Of a DNA stretch of 64,000 nucleotides, positions 9,507 through 17,653 are shown one piece after another. Positions within the stretch are counted from its first letter, which is position 1. Each line of letters starts with the position of its first letter. The stretch spans positions 1-64,000 of the forward strand of contig JBFWYO010000008.1 in assembly GCA_050186335.1 (NCBI GenBank). Direction: 5' to 3'. A model generated the notes under the pieces. It ran no database searches and had not been told where the DNA came from. It saw only the letters and a program-made list of their open reading frames with translations. The stretch is from JBFWYO01 sp050186335 (GTDB lineage: Bacteria; Pseudomonadota; Alphaproteobacteria; Bin65). A program made the position numbers and the translations under genes.

Positions 9507-10733
9507 TCAGGGGCAGTTGAGCCGTTCCTGGTACACGTTCTCGCGCAGTTTCTCCGGCTGCACGGTGGCAAGATTTGCCGGACCGATTAGGAAATGCGTA
9601 TCCGGACTTGCCGCAAAGTTCGAGTTGATACCGGAGAAGTTCTTGGCGTTCTGCTCGATCCAGGCTGCGAGCGTAGGTCCGTCGGTCTTGCCGCCGGTGC
9701 CTTCGATCGCCGCCTTGAGCAGATAGACCGTGTCATAGTTGAACGCGGCAACCGGCAACGAGACGCGATTGGCACGTTCCGGGTTGAACTTGCGCATTTT
9801 CTCGACGAAGGCGGTGAATGCGGCAGGATTCGGTTGCGTTCCGCAATAGGTGAACGCCTTGTAGTTGATGCCCGAGGCATTCTTGAACGCTTCCGGCCCG
9901 GCGATCCGAATTGCACCGGCGGCAAATCCGCCCATCGAGTACGTGCCGCTGACTTTGACCTTCCATCCCAGTTCGGCGATGCCCTTCATCGTGTTGCCGA
10001 CGTCCGGACCGGTCGACGCGAGCAAGATCAAGACGTCGGGATTGCCGCGCCGCAGCGCCAGCAATTGCGGCGTCATATCCGTCGCCTGATACTGAAATTC
10101 CTGGGTTCCGGTGACCTTGACGCCGCGCTTCTCGAGTTCGGCCTTCATCGCAGGCACGAAGGATTTGGCTTGCGCGCCGGAATCGGACAGGATCGCCGCC
10201 GATTTGGCGCCCAGCCGCTTGGCGGCGTCTTCGGCCATCACCACAGCCTGGATCTGCGCGCTGACCATGATGCTGAAATTGTACGGCGCCGCCTTCGGCG
10301 TCGTCAGATCCGTGCCGGTCGCGCTGATCGACAGAATTTTGGCTTCGTTCAAGACCGGCAAGGCCGCAAGCAGGACCTGGCTCACCACCGGCCCGAGCAC
10401 CACATCGACCTTTTCCTGGAGCACCAGCCGCTTGATTTCGCCGACGCCGACCGTCGGATCGGTTTGCGTGTCGGCTACGACGGTTTGGATCTTGCGGTTG
10501 AGAATCCCGCCTTTGCCGTTGATTTCCGCAACTGCCATGTCGATGGCCAGCTTGGCGGGCTCAGCAAGGGTCGCCGCGGCGCCGGTGAAATCGAAAAACA
10601 AGCCGACCTTGATCGGCTTGGTTTCCTGGGCGTGACCGAACGAAGGCGCCAAAAGGCCGAGCGCGCCAAGAACGATCCCGCCCAGAAGCGCACGCCGCGA
10701 TCCGGACACCGAAGTTGAGCTACGATTAGTCAT
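9507..10733 (-). CDS. ABC transporter substrate-binding protein, LivK-type (Peripla_BP_6)
   Basis: Periplasmic ligand-binding protein of 408 residues. The N-terminus carries SGSRRALLGG followed by a hydrophobic stretch and SFGHAQE, a signal peptide with a twin-arginine flavour. The mature protein begins KPIKVGLFFDFTGAAATLA, the HAAT binding-protein start, with later GPVVSQVLLAALPVLNEAKI and KRLGAKSAAILSDSGAQAKS. A strong ribosome-binding site (AGAGGAGGGA) precedes ATG 10733. It lies downstream of the dienelactone hydrolase fusion and upstream of livH, so transporter and hydrolase probably share a transcript. Ligand unknown. Confidence 0.94.
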   Translation of the reverse strand: MTNRSSTSVSGSRRALLGGIVLGALGLLAPSFGHAQETKPIKVGLFFDFTGAAATLAEPAKLAIDMAVAEINGKGGILNRKIQTVVADTQTDPTVGVGEIKRLVLQEKVDVVLGPVVSQVLLAALPVLNEAKILSISATGTDLTTPKAAPYNFSIMVSAQIQAVVMAEDAAKRLGAKSAAILSDSGAQAKSFVPAMKAELEKRGVKVTGTQEFQYQATDMTPQLLALRRGNPDVLILLASTGPDVGNTMKGIAELGWKVKVSGTYSMGGFAAGAIRIAGPEAFKNASGINYKAFTYCGTQPNPAAFTAFVEKMRKFNPERANRVSLPVAAFNYDTVYLLKAAIEGTGGKTDGPTLAAWIEQNAKNFSGINSNFAASPDTHFLIGPANLATVQPEKLRENVYQERLNCP

Positions 10734-10819
10734 GGTCCCGTCCCTCCTCTGATTAATTTCCTGTCCGCGGGTCGCCCGACAAGAATGCCATTTCATGCCG
10801 CCGCTGATGCCGCGGCGGC

Positions 10820-12043
10820 CTAAGGATATCTCCAGTTTTTCATCATCCCGTTCGATGGGATGGTCGGATCGAGCAGTTTTTTCGTCTGCTCGATGCCGCT
10901 GACCGGCAAGGTCTTGGGATCGAGCAGGCCGATCTGCACGAGAACCGATGCCTGGTCCCAATAAATATGCTCGTTGTAGAGCTTGCCGCCGCGGAAATTG
11001 ATGATTGCGATCAGCGGCACTTCGACATACTTGCCGGTTGGCTTCACATTCGGCAGCATCCAATCGATTTCGCGATCGTGCGTGAAGCAGAACAGCATTT
11101 CATCGACCACCCGATCCGAGCCAATGGTACGCGAAATCGGTATCAGTTTCGTATCGGCCGGATTCGAATTGACGAAATGATGCTGGTAGAAATGGCTGAG
11201 CTGCTTGAAGCCCACGCCACCCGTCATCGTCGGAATGTGATTGACGTATGGCTCCGCGACCATCGTTGCCATCGTCTTGGGCACGTCGCGTTGGGCGAAT
11301 TCGTATTCGCAATGCTTATCCCACAACGCGCTCAGATCGAGACGCGGGCCCATGATCCGGCGGAACATAGCCATCGATCGTGAATGCGCCATCAGCGCAG
11401 CCGGCTTGTTGAACGACGCGCGACCGGGGTTGTTGAACGCGTGATCGCAGCCCGGATAGGCGTAGATCTCGACGTCGTCGCGACCGGCAAAGGCCGCGCG
11501 AATCTTCTCGACCGCCGCGGGCGGCACGAATTTGTCCTCGCCGGCGAAGTGCAACACCATCGGGCCGGCGATTGTCTTTGCCACGTCGAGATCGTTTTCG
11601 ATGCCCACACCGTAATAGCTGACCGCGCAATCCACGCCGGCGTGCGCCGCGGCAAGATACGCCAGCTTGCCGCCCAGGCAGAAGCCGATCGCACCGACTT
11701 TGCCTTTGCATTCCGGCATCGCGCGGAGCGCTTTCACTGCGGCGGCGATGTCTTCGACACCCTTGCCGACATCGAATTTCTGGTAGTAGCCGAAAGCTTC
11801 AGGCATATCGGCGTCCGTGCCGGCGAGTTCGACGCCCGGCTTGAGCCGCCAGAACAGATCCGGGGCAATCACGACATAGCCTTCTTCGGCATACAGATCG
11901 GCCAGATGCCGTATGTGCGCGTTGACGCCGAAAATTTCTTGGCACAGCACAACGCCGGGACCGCTGCCCTCGGCGGGTTTCGCCACATAAGCCTTGAACT
12001 CGCCGCCATCCCCAGCCTTCACCGTAACGTAACTGCCCGCCAT
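10820..12043 (-). CDS. Dienelactone hydrolase fused to a C-terminal NTF2/SnoaL-like domain
   Basis: 407 residues in two parts. Residues 1-235 are a dienelactone hydrolase alpha/beta fold with the expected Glu36 (CQEIFG), nucleophile Cys122 (GFCLGG), Asp170 (AGEDKF) and His201 (GCDHAF), matching the carboxymethylenebutenolidase triad almost residue for residue. Residues about 240-407 (LWDKHCEYEFAQRDVPKTM onward) resemble an NTF2-like/polyketide-cyclase-type small alpha+beta domain. Dienelactone hydrolases open cyclic enol lactones made during aromatic ring cleavage. It is the first gene of the operon with the Liv transporter and is divergent from a MarR-like regulator gene. Confidence 0.92.
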   Translation of the reverse strand: MAGSYVTVKAGDGGEFKAYVAKPAEGSGPGVVLCQEIFGVNAHIRHLADLYAEEGYVVIAPDLFWRLKPGVELAGTDADMPEAFGYYQKFDVGKGVEDIAAAVKALRAMPECKGKVGAIGFCLGGKLAYLAAAHAGVDCAVSYYGVGIENDLDVAKTIAGPMVLHFAGEDKFVPPAAVEKIRAAFAGRDDVEIYAYPGCDHAFNNPGRASFNKPAALMAHSRSMAMFRRIMGPRLDLSALWDKHCEYEFAQRDVPKTMATMVAEPYVNHIPTMTGGVGFKQLSHFYQHHFVNSNPADTKLIPISRTIGSDRVVDEMLFCFTHDREIDWMLPNVKPTGKYVEVPLIAIINFRGGKLYNEHIYWDQASVLVQIGLLDPKTLPVSGIEQTKKLLDPTIPSNGMMKNWRYP

Positions 12044-12180
12044 GTTCCCTCCATCGCGCCTTCTTTCGGACTCGCACCTTAGCCTCAAAGCGCGCTCGAT
12101 AAAAAGTACAATTTGATTTCTATGTATTGTGAAGTATAAATTTTGGGTTGTTAAGAGTTGGCCGACCTGCCGATCGGGAG
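12044..12180. promoter_or_regulatory. Divergent promoter region of hydrolase-transporter operon and MarR gene, candidate operator
   Basis: This 137-base gap between divergent genes contains a sharply AT-rich stretch (12101-12150). ACAAT (12108-12112) and ATTGT (12126-12130) form a 5-base inverted repeat with a 13-base spacer. Inside it is TTTGATTTCT (12112-12121), which recurs at 15965-15974 upstream of another divergent pair in this region. A MarR-family dimer encoded next door is the natural candidate to bind here. Operator assignment is inference from position and symmetry only. Confidence 0.55.
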
Positions 12181-12795
12181 ATGCACGTGCCGAAGAAGCC
12201 CATGCCCAAGAAACCCGCAGCACTTCAACGAAGCGTGCTCAGCGCGGTCGGACACCTGTCCGTGACACCAACCGAAGCGCGGCTCACCGGGCTGGAATTC
12301 ACCCTGGAGCATCTGGTCCAGGCGTACTACCGCTGGAAGGCGCTTTGTTTCCGTACCGTCAGCGACCTGCCGCTAAGCGGCGAGGACGTTGCGGTCCTGA
12401 ACACCATCAGGATGGGCGACGACGCGAAGGGACTTTCGGAGATCGGTGCGCTGCTCAATCGGGCAGACATTCCCAACCTGCAATACGCCCTGCGCAAGCT
12501 TGCCAAAGCCGGTCTGATCGAGAATGCCGGGGCCGCGTCCCGGCGGAAGACGCGTTATCGGGTAACCGCCGCCGGCCGCGCGGCAACCGATGCTTATGCC
12601 CGGATGCGGGCGGAAATTCTCATGCCGATCGTCGAGGGCGACACCGCGCCAATCGATCTTGCCGCCCTCGAACGCACGCTCGGCATTCTTGCGCGCCACT
12701 ATGAGCAAGCCGGACATCAGGCCATTATGGGCCGGCGACGCGACGTGCCTCGGACCGCAGCTTCGGCGCCGCGCGGGCTGTCACCAAAATCCTAG
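12181..12795 (+). CDS. MarR-like winged-helix transcriptional regulator
   Basis: 204 residues. After a Lys/Pro-rich start (MHVPKKPMPKKPAALQR) there is a helical region and a winged helix: GEDVAVLNTIRMGDDAKGLSEIGALLNRADIPNLQYALRKLAKAGLIENAG, then a wing RRKTRYRVTAAGRAATDAYA. The recognition pattern is that of MarR-type regulators of aromatic catabolism (HpcR/HpaR-like or the winged-helix DNA-binding group). It is divergent from the dienelactone hydrolase-Liv operon and co-directional with the oxygenase gene 15 bases downstream. By analogy it would repress these genes until ligand binds. Confidence 0.82.
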   Translation: MHVPKKPMPKKPAALQRSVLSAVGHLSVTPTEARLTGLEFTLEHLVQAYYRWKALCFRTVSDLPLSGEDVAVLNTIRMGDDAKGLSEIGALLNRADIPNLQYALRKLAKAGLIENAGAASRRKTRYRVTAAGRAATDAYARMRAEILMPIVEGDTAPIDLAALERTLGILARHYEQAGHQAIMGRRRDVPRTAASAPRGLSPKS

Positions 12796-12810
12796 CACGA
12801 GGATTCTGCC

Positions 12811-13827
12811 ATGCCACTCGAACTCGAAGACGCCCTCGCATCGCAGCAAGGAATCGACAAAACGAAGCGGATCGCCGCAACCGAGATTCCGATCGTCGAT
12901 GTGGGCGCACTGGCGCGCGCCGAACCAGGCGGTGCCGCCGAAGTGGCGGAGCAGTTCACGCACGCCTTCACCACCTACGGCTTCTGTTACATCACCAATC
13001 ATGGCGTCCCCCAATCGCTGATCGACCGCGCACTCGGCGCGCTGCCGACTTTCTTCGATCTGCCCGAGGCCGAGAAGCTGAAAATTCCGATCAACACCAA
13101 CCAGCGCGGCTATTTGCCGATGCACAAGCAAACGCAGCTTCACGGCAAACAGCCAAATCGAAGCGAATCATTCATCTTCGGCCTGGACTTGCCGGCCGAC
13201 GATCCGGATCGCAAGGCCGGACTGCCGATGCACGACACCAACAAGTGGCCGGAAGGTTTGCCGGAATTTCGCGCGACGATGGAAGAGTACTGGCGCGCGC
13301 TGTTCCAGTTGGGCCCGAAGCTGCTGCGCGGCTTGGCCGTTGCCATGCGCCAACCCGAAGATTTTTTCGTGCCGTTCTATACCAAGCCGGACAGCCTGTT
13401 GCGCTGCGTCACCTACCCCGCCATCCAAGGCGATTTTACCGGCCAATTCGGTGCCGGTCCGCATACCGACAACGGCACGCTGACGATCCTTGCGCAGGAC
13501 AATATCGGCGGCCTGCAGCTCCGCACGCTGGCCGGCGACTGGATCGACGCGCCGGTCATTCCGGGCACATTCGTCATCAACGTCGGCGACATGGTCCTGC
13601 GTTGGACGAACGGGTTCTTCCGGTCCACACCGCATCGCGTGGTATGTTCGGCGCGGACCAGATATTCGTTGCCGTTCTTCTTTTTCCCCGATTACCGCAC
13701 CGTGATCGAACCGCTCAAGGAATTCGTGACCGCTGAAAATCCCGCACGGTACAAGCCTGTGCTATGGGGCGAATACGTGCGTCAGCAATTCTCGCTTTCC
13801 TACGATCATTTCAAAGAGACGTCGTAA
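12811..13827 (+). CDS. 2-oxoglutarate/Fe(II)-dependent oxygenase, isopenicillin-N-synthase-like
   Basis: 338 residues with the two-domain architecture of the family. The N-terminal DIOX_N part includes IPIVDVGAL and FCYITNHGVP. The catalytic jelly roll contains His218-x-Asp220 (GPHTDNG) and His275 (STPHRVV), the Fe(II) facial triad, and Arg284-x-Ser286 (RYSLPFFFFPDY), the 2-oxoglutarate carboxylate anchor. Such enzymes hydroxylate or desaturate small molecules in the cytoplasm. It lies directly after the MarR gene and immediately before the TIM-barrel gene, suggesting one operon. The substrate is unknown. Confidence 0.93.
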   Translation: MPLELEDALASQQGIDKTKRIAATEIPIVDVGALARAEPGGAAEVAEQFTHAFTTYGFCYITNHGVPQSLIDRALGALPTFFDLPEAEKLKIPINTNQRGYLPMHKQTQLHGKQPNRSESFIFGLDLPADDPDRKAGLPMHDTNKWPEGLPEFRATMEEYWRALFQLGPKLLRGLAVAMRQPEDFFVPFYTKPDSLLRCVTYPAIQGDFTGQFGAGPHTDNGTLTILAQDNIGGLQLRTLAGDWIDAPVIPGTFVINVGDMVLRWTNGFFRSTPHRVVCSARTRYSLPFFFFPDYRTVIEPLKEFVTAENPARYKPVLWGEYVRQQFSLSYDHFKETS

Positions 13828-13838
13828 GCGGCAAAGGC

Positions 13839-14702
13839 TTGCCCGCCGTGGCCCCGCATGACGATCTCGCGATCAACCAGGCGACCACGCGACCGCAATG
13901 GAGCCTGGCGGAGGCGATTGACGGATACGCGAAGGCTGGTATCCGCGGCATCGGCATCTGGCCCGACAAGCTCGCCGAATGTGGCTTGGCCGCAGCGCGC
14001 CGGCTGTTGGGTCGGACCGGCCTGCGCGTGACATCGTATTGCGCCGGCGAAATGGTCGTCGACCGCGCCGGCAAGCCGCAAAACACCGATCGCAACAAGC
14101 GCCTGATCGACGAAGCAGCCGAACTCGGGGCCGTATGCCTCGTCTGCGTGGTCGGCGGCCTGCCGGAGGGTTCGCTTAATCTGGAAGCGGCCCGCATGCG
14201 AGCTTACGATACCCTCGCCGCATTGCTGCCGTATGCGCGCGCCGCCGGCGTCGACTTGGCGATCGAACCCATCCATCCCATGCGCGCGGCCGATGTTTCG
14301 TGCATCAGTACGCTCGCCCAGGCAAACCACATATGCGCGTCGCTGGGCGCCGGCGCCGGAATCGTCGTCGACGCCTATCACGTGTGGTGGGATCCGCAAC
14401 TCGCCGTCGAACTGGAGCGGGCGCGCGGGCGAATTTTATTGTTCCAGATTTGCGATTGGCTCATGGCCACGACGACGTTGGCGAACGATCGCGGCATGAT
14501 GGGCGACGGCGTCATCGACTTGGCCGGATTGCACAGTCTGGTTCGCTCGGCCGGGTTCGGCGGAATGTGCGAAGTGGAGATCATGTCGGAGCGCAACTGG
14601 TGGCGCCGGGATCCGGCCGAAGTCGTCGCCACCTGCCGGTCGCGGTTTCGTTCCTTACTGTCGCAGGTCGGGTCGCTCGCCCCATCGCCTCAGGCCGGCT
14701 GA
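13839..14702 (+). CDS. Sugar phosphate isomerase/epimerase-like TIM-barrel protein (xylose isomerase-like)
   Basis: About 287 residues. The AP_endonuc_2/xylose-isomerase-like fold is suggested by SLAEAIDGYAKAGIRGIGIW at strand 1, CLVCVVGG, VDLAIEPIHPM (metal-ligand Glu region), IVVDAYHVWWDP, LLFQICDW and CEVEIMSE at successive strand ends. No ATG is in frame near the beginning; TTG 13839 or GTG 13848 are the likely starts, right after the oxygenase stop at 13827. Members isomerise sugars, inositol derivatives or hydroxypyruvate. The 3' end overlaps the convergent monooxygenase gene by 13 bases. Confidence 0.8.
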   Translation: MPAVAPHDDLAINQATTRPQWSLAEAIDGYAKAGIRGIGIWPDKLAECGLAAARRLLGRTGLRVTSYCAGEMVVDRAGKPQNTDRNKRLIDEAAELGAVCLVCVVGGLPEGSLNLEAARMRAYDTLAALLPYARAAGVDLAIEPIHPMRAADVSCISTLAQANHICASLGAGAGIVVDAYHVWWDPQLAVELERARGRILLFQICDWLMATTTLANDRGMMGDGVIDLAGLHSLVRSAGFGGMCEVEIMSERNWWRRDPAEVVATCRSRFRSLLSQVGSLAPSPQAG

Positions 14703-15829
14703 GCCGCCGCCCGTAATCCCTTGCGCTCCAGCCTCGGCAGCACTTCGGCGGCGAAGAACGGAAATTCCGCGACATAATCGACGAACGCGATGGTCGTGCC
14801 GGAGAATCCCGCTTCAGCCATTTCGGCCAAGCCATCGGCCACTTGGTCGGGCGTGCCGATCAGCGGATAGCACCCATGGCCGGCCGCGAAACGGTAACGG
14901 AACAAGTCGCGCAGTTCCGGCGGGCGAGCCTGGGTGTTCGCCGCCTGCATGGCGAACCAGTGATCGGCCGCATCCCAGTCGCCGTTCTCATCGACATAGT
15001 ATTTGTGAAACTCCTCCGCCTCGCGCCGCGTTGCCCGGCAAACGACGTAGGACGTGGTGAAAATGTCGACTCTGCGTCCGGCCGACCGTGCCGCCGCCGT
15101 AATGGCGGCGACGTCCCGTCTGCCGCGGTCTAGTTCGGACAGAATCGTGAACAGGACGTCACAGTTGCGAATTGCGAATGCGCGACCGGCCGGTGAACCG
15201 CCCGCGTTCATGACAATGGGTGCGGTTGCGCCATATGGTCCCGGCCGGCCCACGACGCCGTTGAGCGTGAAGTACTTGCCGCGGATGTCGAAAGGTTGCG
15301 GTTCGGTCCATATCCGTTTGACGATATTCCACCATTCTTCGCCAAACGCGTACCGATCGTCGTGCTCCCGCTGATCGACACCGAACATCTCGAACTCGTC
15401 GACGTTCCAGCCACAGACGATATTGAGGCCGAAACGTCCGCCGCCGATATGATCCACCGTGACCATTTGTTTGGCCGCGTAGACCGGGTGAAGCAGCGGA
15501 ACATGAACCGTCGCGAACACCGTGATGTTGCGCGTGTTGGCCAGGATGCCGGCGGCCCACGTCATTGCTTCGAACGAATGGCCTTGGAAATCGGATTCGC
15601 CGGGGTAGCCTTTCCAGCGCGCGAGCGGCAGCAGGAAATCAAAGCTCGCTTCGTCGGCCAGCCTGGCGATGGCAAGATTGTTCGCCCAGCTTGCCTGCCA
15701 ACGTTCGGGAATCTTGGTGGCCGCCAAACCGGATCCGCAATTGGCGGCAAAAATGCCGAGCTTGAACTTATTGCGCAAGCCAACGTAACGACTTCCGCGC
15801 GGCGCTTCCCCGGTATCAGGCATCGTCAC
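14690..15829 (-). CDS. Bacterial-luciferase-like (LLM) flavin-dependent monooxygenase, RutA/SfnG-like
   Basis: 379 residues. NKFKLGIFAANCGSG begins the TIM barrel; further family segments are ADEASFDFLLPLARWKGYPG, NITVFATVHVPLLHPVYAAKQ, VDHIGGGRFGLNIVCGWNVDEFEMFG and GTPDQVADGLAEMAEAG. The pattern is closest, from memory, to pyrimidine oxygenase RutA and dimethylsulfone monooxygenase, which use reduced FMN from a separate reductase. No flavin reductase gene is seen nearby. It is convergent with the TIM-barrel gene and divergent from the NIPSNAP gene. Exact substrate unknown. Confidence 0.88.
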   Translation of the reverse strand: MTMPDTGEAPRGSRYVGLRNKFKLGIFAANCGSGLAATKIPERWQASWANNLAIARLADEASFDFLLPLARWKGYPGESDFQGHSFEAMTWAAGILANTRNITVFATVHVPLLHPVYAAKQMVTVDHIGGGRFGLNIVCGWNVDEFEMFGVDQREHDDRYAFGEEWWNIVKRIWTEPQPFDIRGKYFTLNGVVGRPGPYGATAPIVMNAGGSPAGRAFAIRNCDVLFTILSELDRGRRDVAAITAAARSAGRRVDIFTTSYVVCRATRREAEEFHKYYVDENGDWDAADHWFAMQAANTQARPPELRDLFRYRFAAGHGCYPLIGTPDQVADGLAEMAEAGFSGTTIAFVDYVAEFPFFAAEVLPRLERKGLRAAAQPA

Positions 15830-16083
15830 CTCGTCAACTCAACCAGATGCGCCGCTTGCGGCATTTCGCCGGCGGCATGCGCCGGAGTCTCTTTCACCAA
15901 CCATCGTCGCACCAAAGCCGAACCGATTTCCAGCTTCGTCTGAATATCATCGCAAAATTTAAAGTTTGATTTCTTGTGATTTCGCCGTTTAATTCGACCG
16001 ACCGGGTGGGTGCATCGCGGCACCAGCGCCGCCCCTGGCGCAACGCGCGAGTTTGTCGCGAATCCCGACGAAAGCAGGAAGTC
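15830..16083. promoter_or_regulatory. Divergent intergenic region with second TTTGATTTCT element
   Basis: The 254 bases between the divergent monooxygenase and NIPSNAP genes contain an AT-rich block near 15951-15995. TTTGATTTCT at 15965-15974 repeats exactly the ten bases at 12112-12121 in the other divergent promoter; on the minus strand the two contexts also share flanking T and A positions. GATTTC is directly repeated at 15968-15973 and 15978-15983. A shared MarR operator is possible but unproven. Confidence 0.4.
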
Positions 16084-16398
16084 ATGATTGTCGAAGAACG
16101 GATCTACCGCCTACACCCGAAAAAAGTCGCCGAATTTCTGCGTATTTACGAGCAGCATGGGATTGCGGTGCACCGGCGTATTCTTGGCAACCTGATCGGT
16201 TACTTTACCACCGATGTGGGCCACTTGAACCAGCTCGTGCATTTTTGGGGCTTCAAGAGCCATGACGATCGCGCTCGGCGGCGGGCACGACTGTTGAAGA
16301 ACAAACAATGGAACGAATGCGCCGAAATGCTCGCGCCGCTCATCATCTCCCAGGAGAACCGGATTCTGATCCCGACGCGATTTTCGCCGATCAAATGA
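16084..16398 (+). CDS. NIPSNAP family protein
   Basis: 104 residues. The start IVEERIYRLHPKKVAEFLRIYEQHGIAV and later GNLIGYFTTDVGHLNQLVHFWGFKSHDDRARRRARL match the ferredoxin-like NIPSNAP fold (EthD-like dimeric alpha-beta barrel), seen in small proteins of catabolic clusters. ATG 16084 follows a GCAGGAAG ribosome-binding site; the frame is open further upstream but that part has no family resemblance. Biochemical role is poorly known in bacteria. It belongs by position to the accessory catabolic region. Confidence 0.85.
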   Translation: MIVEERIYRLHPKKVAEFLRIYEQHGIAVHRRILGNLIGYFTTDVGHLNQLVHFWGFKSHDDRARRRARLLKNKQWNECAEMLAPLIISQENRILIPTRFSPIK

Positions 16399-16480
16399 CG
16401 CTGCCGCGGCGGATCTTTTCCGCCGTGCGAGGGAATGCGTTTCGCATTTTCGGGATGCCCCGTCAAAAGGCAGGCGGCGG

Positions 16481-17275
16481 TCAGTCCTTGCCGGTCAGCG
16501 CGGCGAGCGCGGCCGCGCTCGGGCGGGCGTATACGTAGCGGCGGCTTGGCTCGAGTCCGGCCCGGCGCTGCATTGCGACGGCATATTCCGCGAACAACAC
16601 GGCGGCGGCGATGGAATCGATGATCGGGATCTGATCGACCTCGTGCACATGATTGACCGCCATCATTGCCGCGACCAGCCCTTCGGCCGGGATGATCGCG
16701 TCCGCCCCCTGCACGATGGCCACGCGCGCCGCATTCTTGAAGCGTTCGATGTACGGCGCGGGCGTGTCGAAATTGGTGTCGAGTTCGCTTTCGGTCATGT
16801 CTTCGTCGACCACGTGCACGCCGGAGACGCGGGACTCCAAATGATGCGTCGCGATGGACTTCAGAATGTAGCCTTCGGCGAGCCGGCTGAGCGTGACGAG
16901 CCCGATACGCGGTGCCACGGTACAAGCGGTAAGCAGCGAACATTCGGACGCCGAGACGACCGGTATGGTCGCCAAAGAGCGCATTTCGCGCAGCACCGGC
17001 TCGCTGAACGTCGCGATGACGAACGCATCATGGCCGGTCCGTTCCGCCTGGGTCACGGCGTCCAAAAACATCGGGATATAGGTTTGATGATAGGCGTAAG
17101 GCGACGAGACGCAGTCGACGATGGAGAGGCCGCGGTTGAATTTCCGGCTGCTGCCGTGCAGCGACACTTTCGTGCCGGGCGAGGCGACCTCTTCGAACCG
17201 CCGCGTCAGCGCCTTGCTGTAGCCCGGATGATGATCGAAATCCACGCCCGACTGATACCAAATGGAAATACCCAT
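16481..17275 (-). CDS. Asp/Glu/hydantoin racemase-fold protein lacking both usual catalytic cysteines
   Basis: 264 residues starting GISIWYQSGVDFDHHPGYS. The two-lobed racemase fold is suggested by GHDAFVIATFSEPVLREMRS (residues 81-100) and QGADAIIPAEGLVAAM (189-204). In active racemases these segments normally hold a Cys each (patterns like ACFGDP and LGCAGM). Here Thr89 and a PAEG stretch (196-199) take their place. It may therefore be a non-racemase relative, for example a decarboxylase- or isomerase-like member. It closes the accessory catabolic region; the tRNA-Lys gene lies upstream. Confidence 0.78.
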   Translation of the reverse strand: MGISIWYQSGVDFDHHPGYSKALTRRFEEVASPGTKVSLHGSSRKFNRGLSIVDCVSSPYAYHQTYIPMFLDAVTQAERTGHDAFVIATFSEPVLREMRSLATIPVVSASECSLLTACTVAPRIGLVTLSRLAEGYILKSIATHHLESRVSGVHVVDEDMTESELDTNFDTPAPYIERFKNAARVAIVQGADAIIPAEGLVAAMMAVNHVHEVDQIPIIDSIAAAVLFAEYAVAMQRRAGLEPSRRYVYARPSAAALAALTGKD

Positions 17276-17442
17276 GCGTTCTCCCCCGATCGATCGTTTC
17301 TCGATGACTTTGTCGTTTCCGGCACACACACCCAAGGTTCCAACTCTATCAGGCTTGCCGACCGGGTGCGACGCTGTGGCGATTTCGCGCGCGACAGCGA
17401 GAATCAGGGCAAACGGCAAGGTTCGGAATTCTCAGGGGGAAG

Positions 17443-17518
<76 letters not shown>

Positions 17519-17653
17519 GAATTCGGGAGTTTCGACCGCGGGGTCTGCGCGGGAGGCGGCTCTATAGCAAAGCGCCCCGGCTTTGTCGAGGCTGGCAAAG
17601 TGGCTCAACGGCTGGGCTTCTGCCGGTTTTCGCCGGTCCGAACGGCAGCCACG

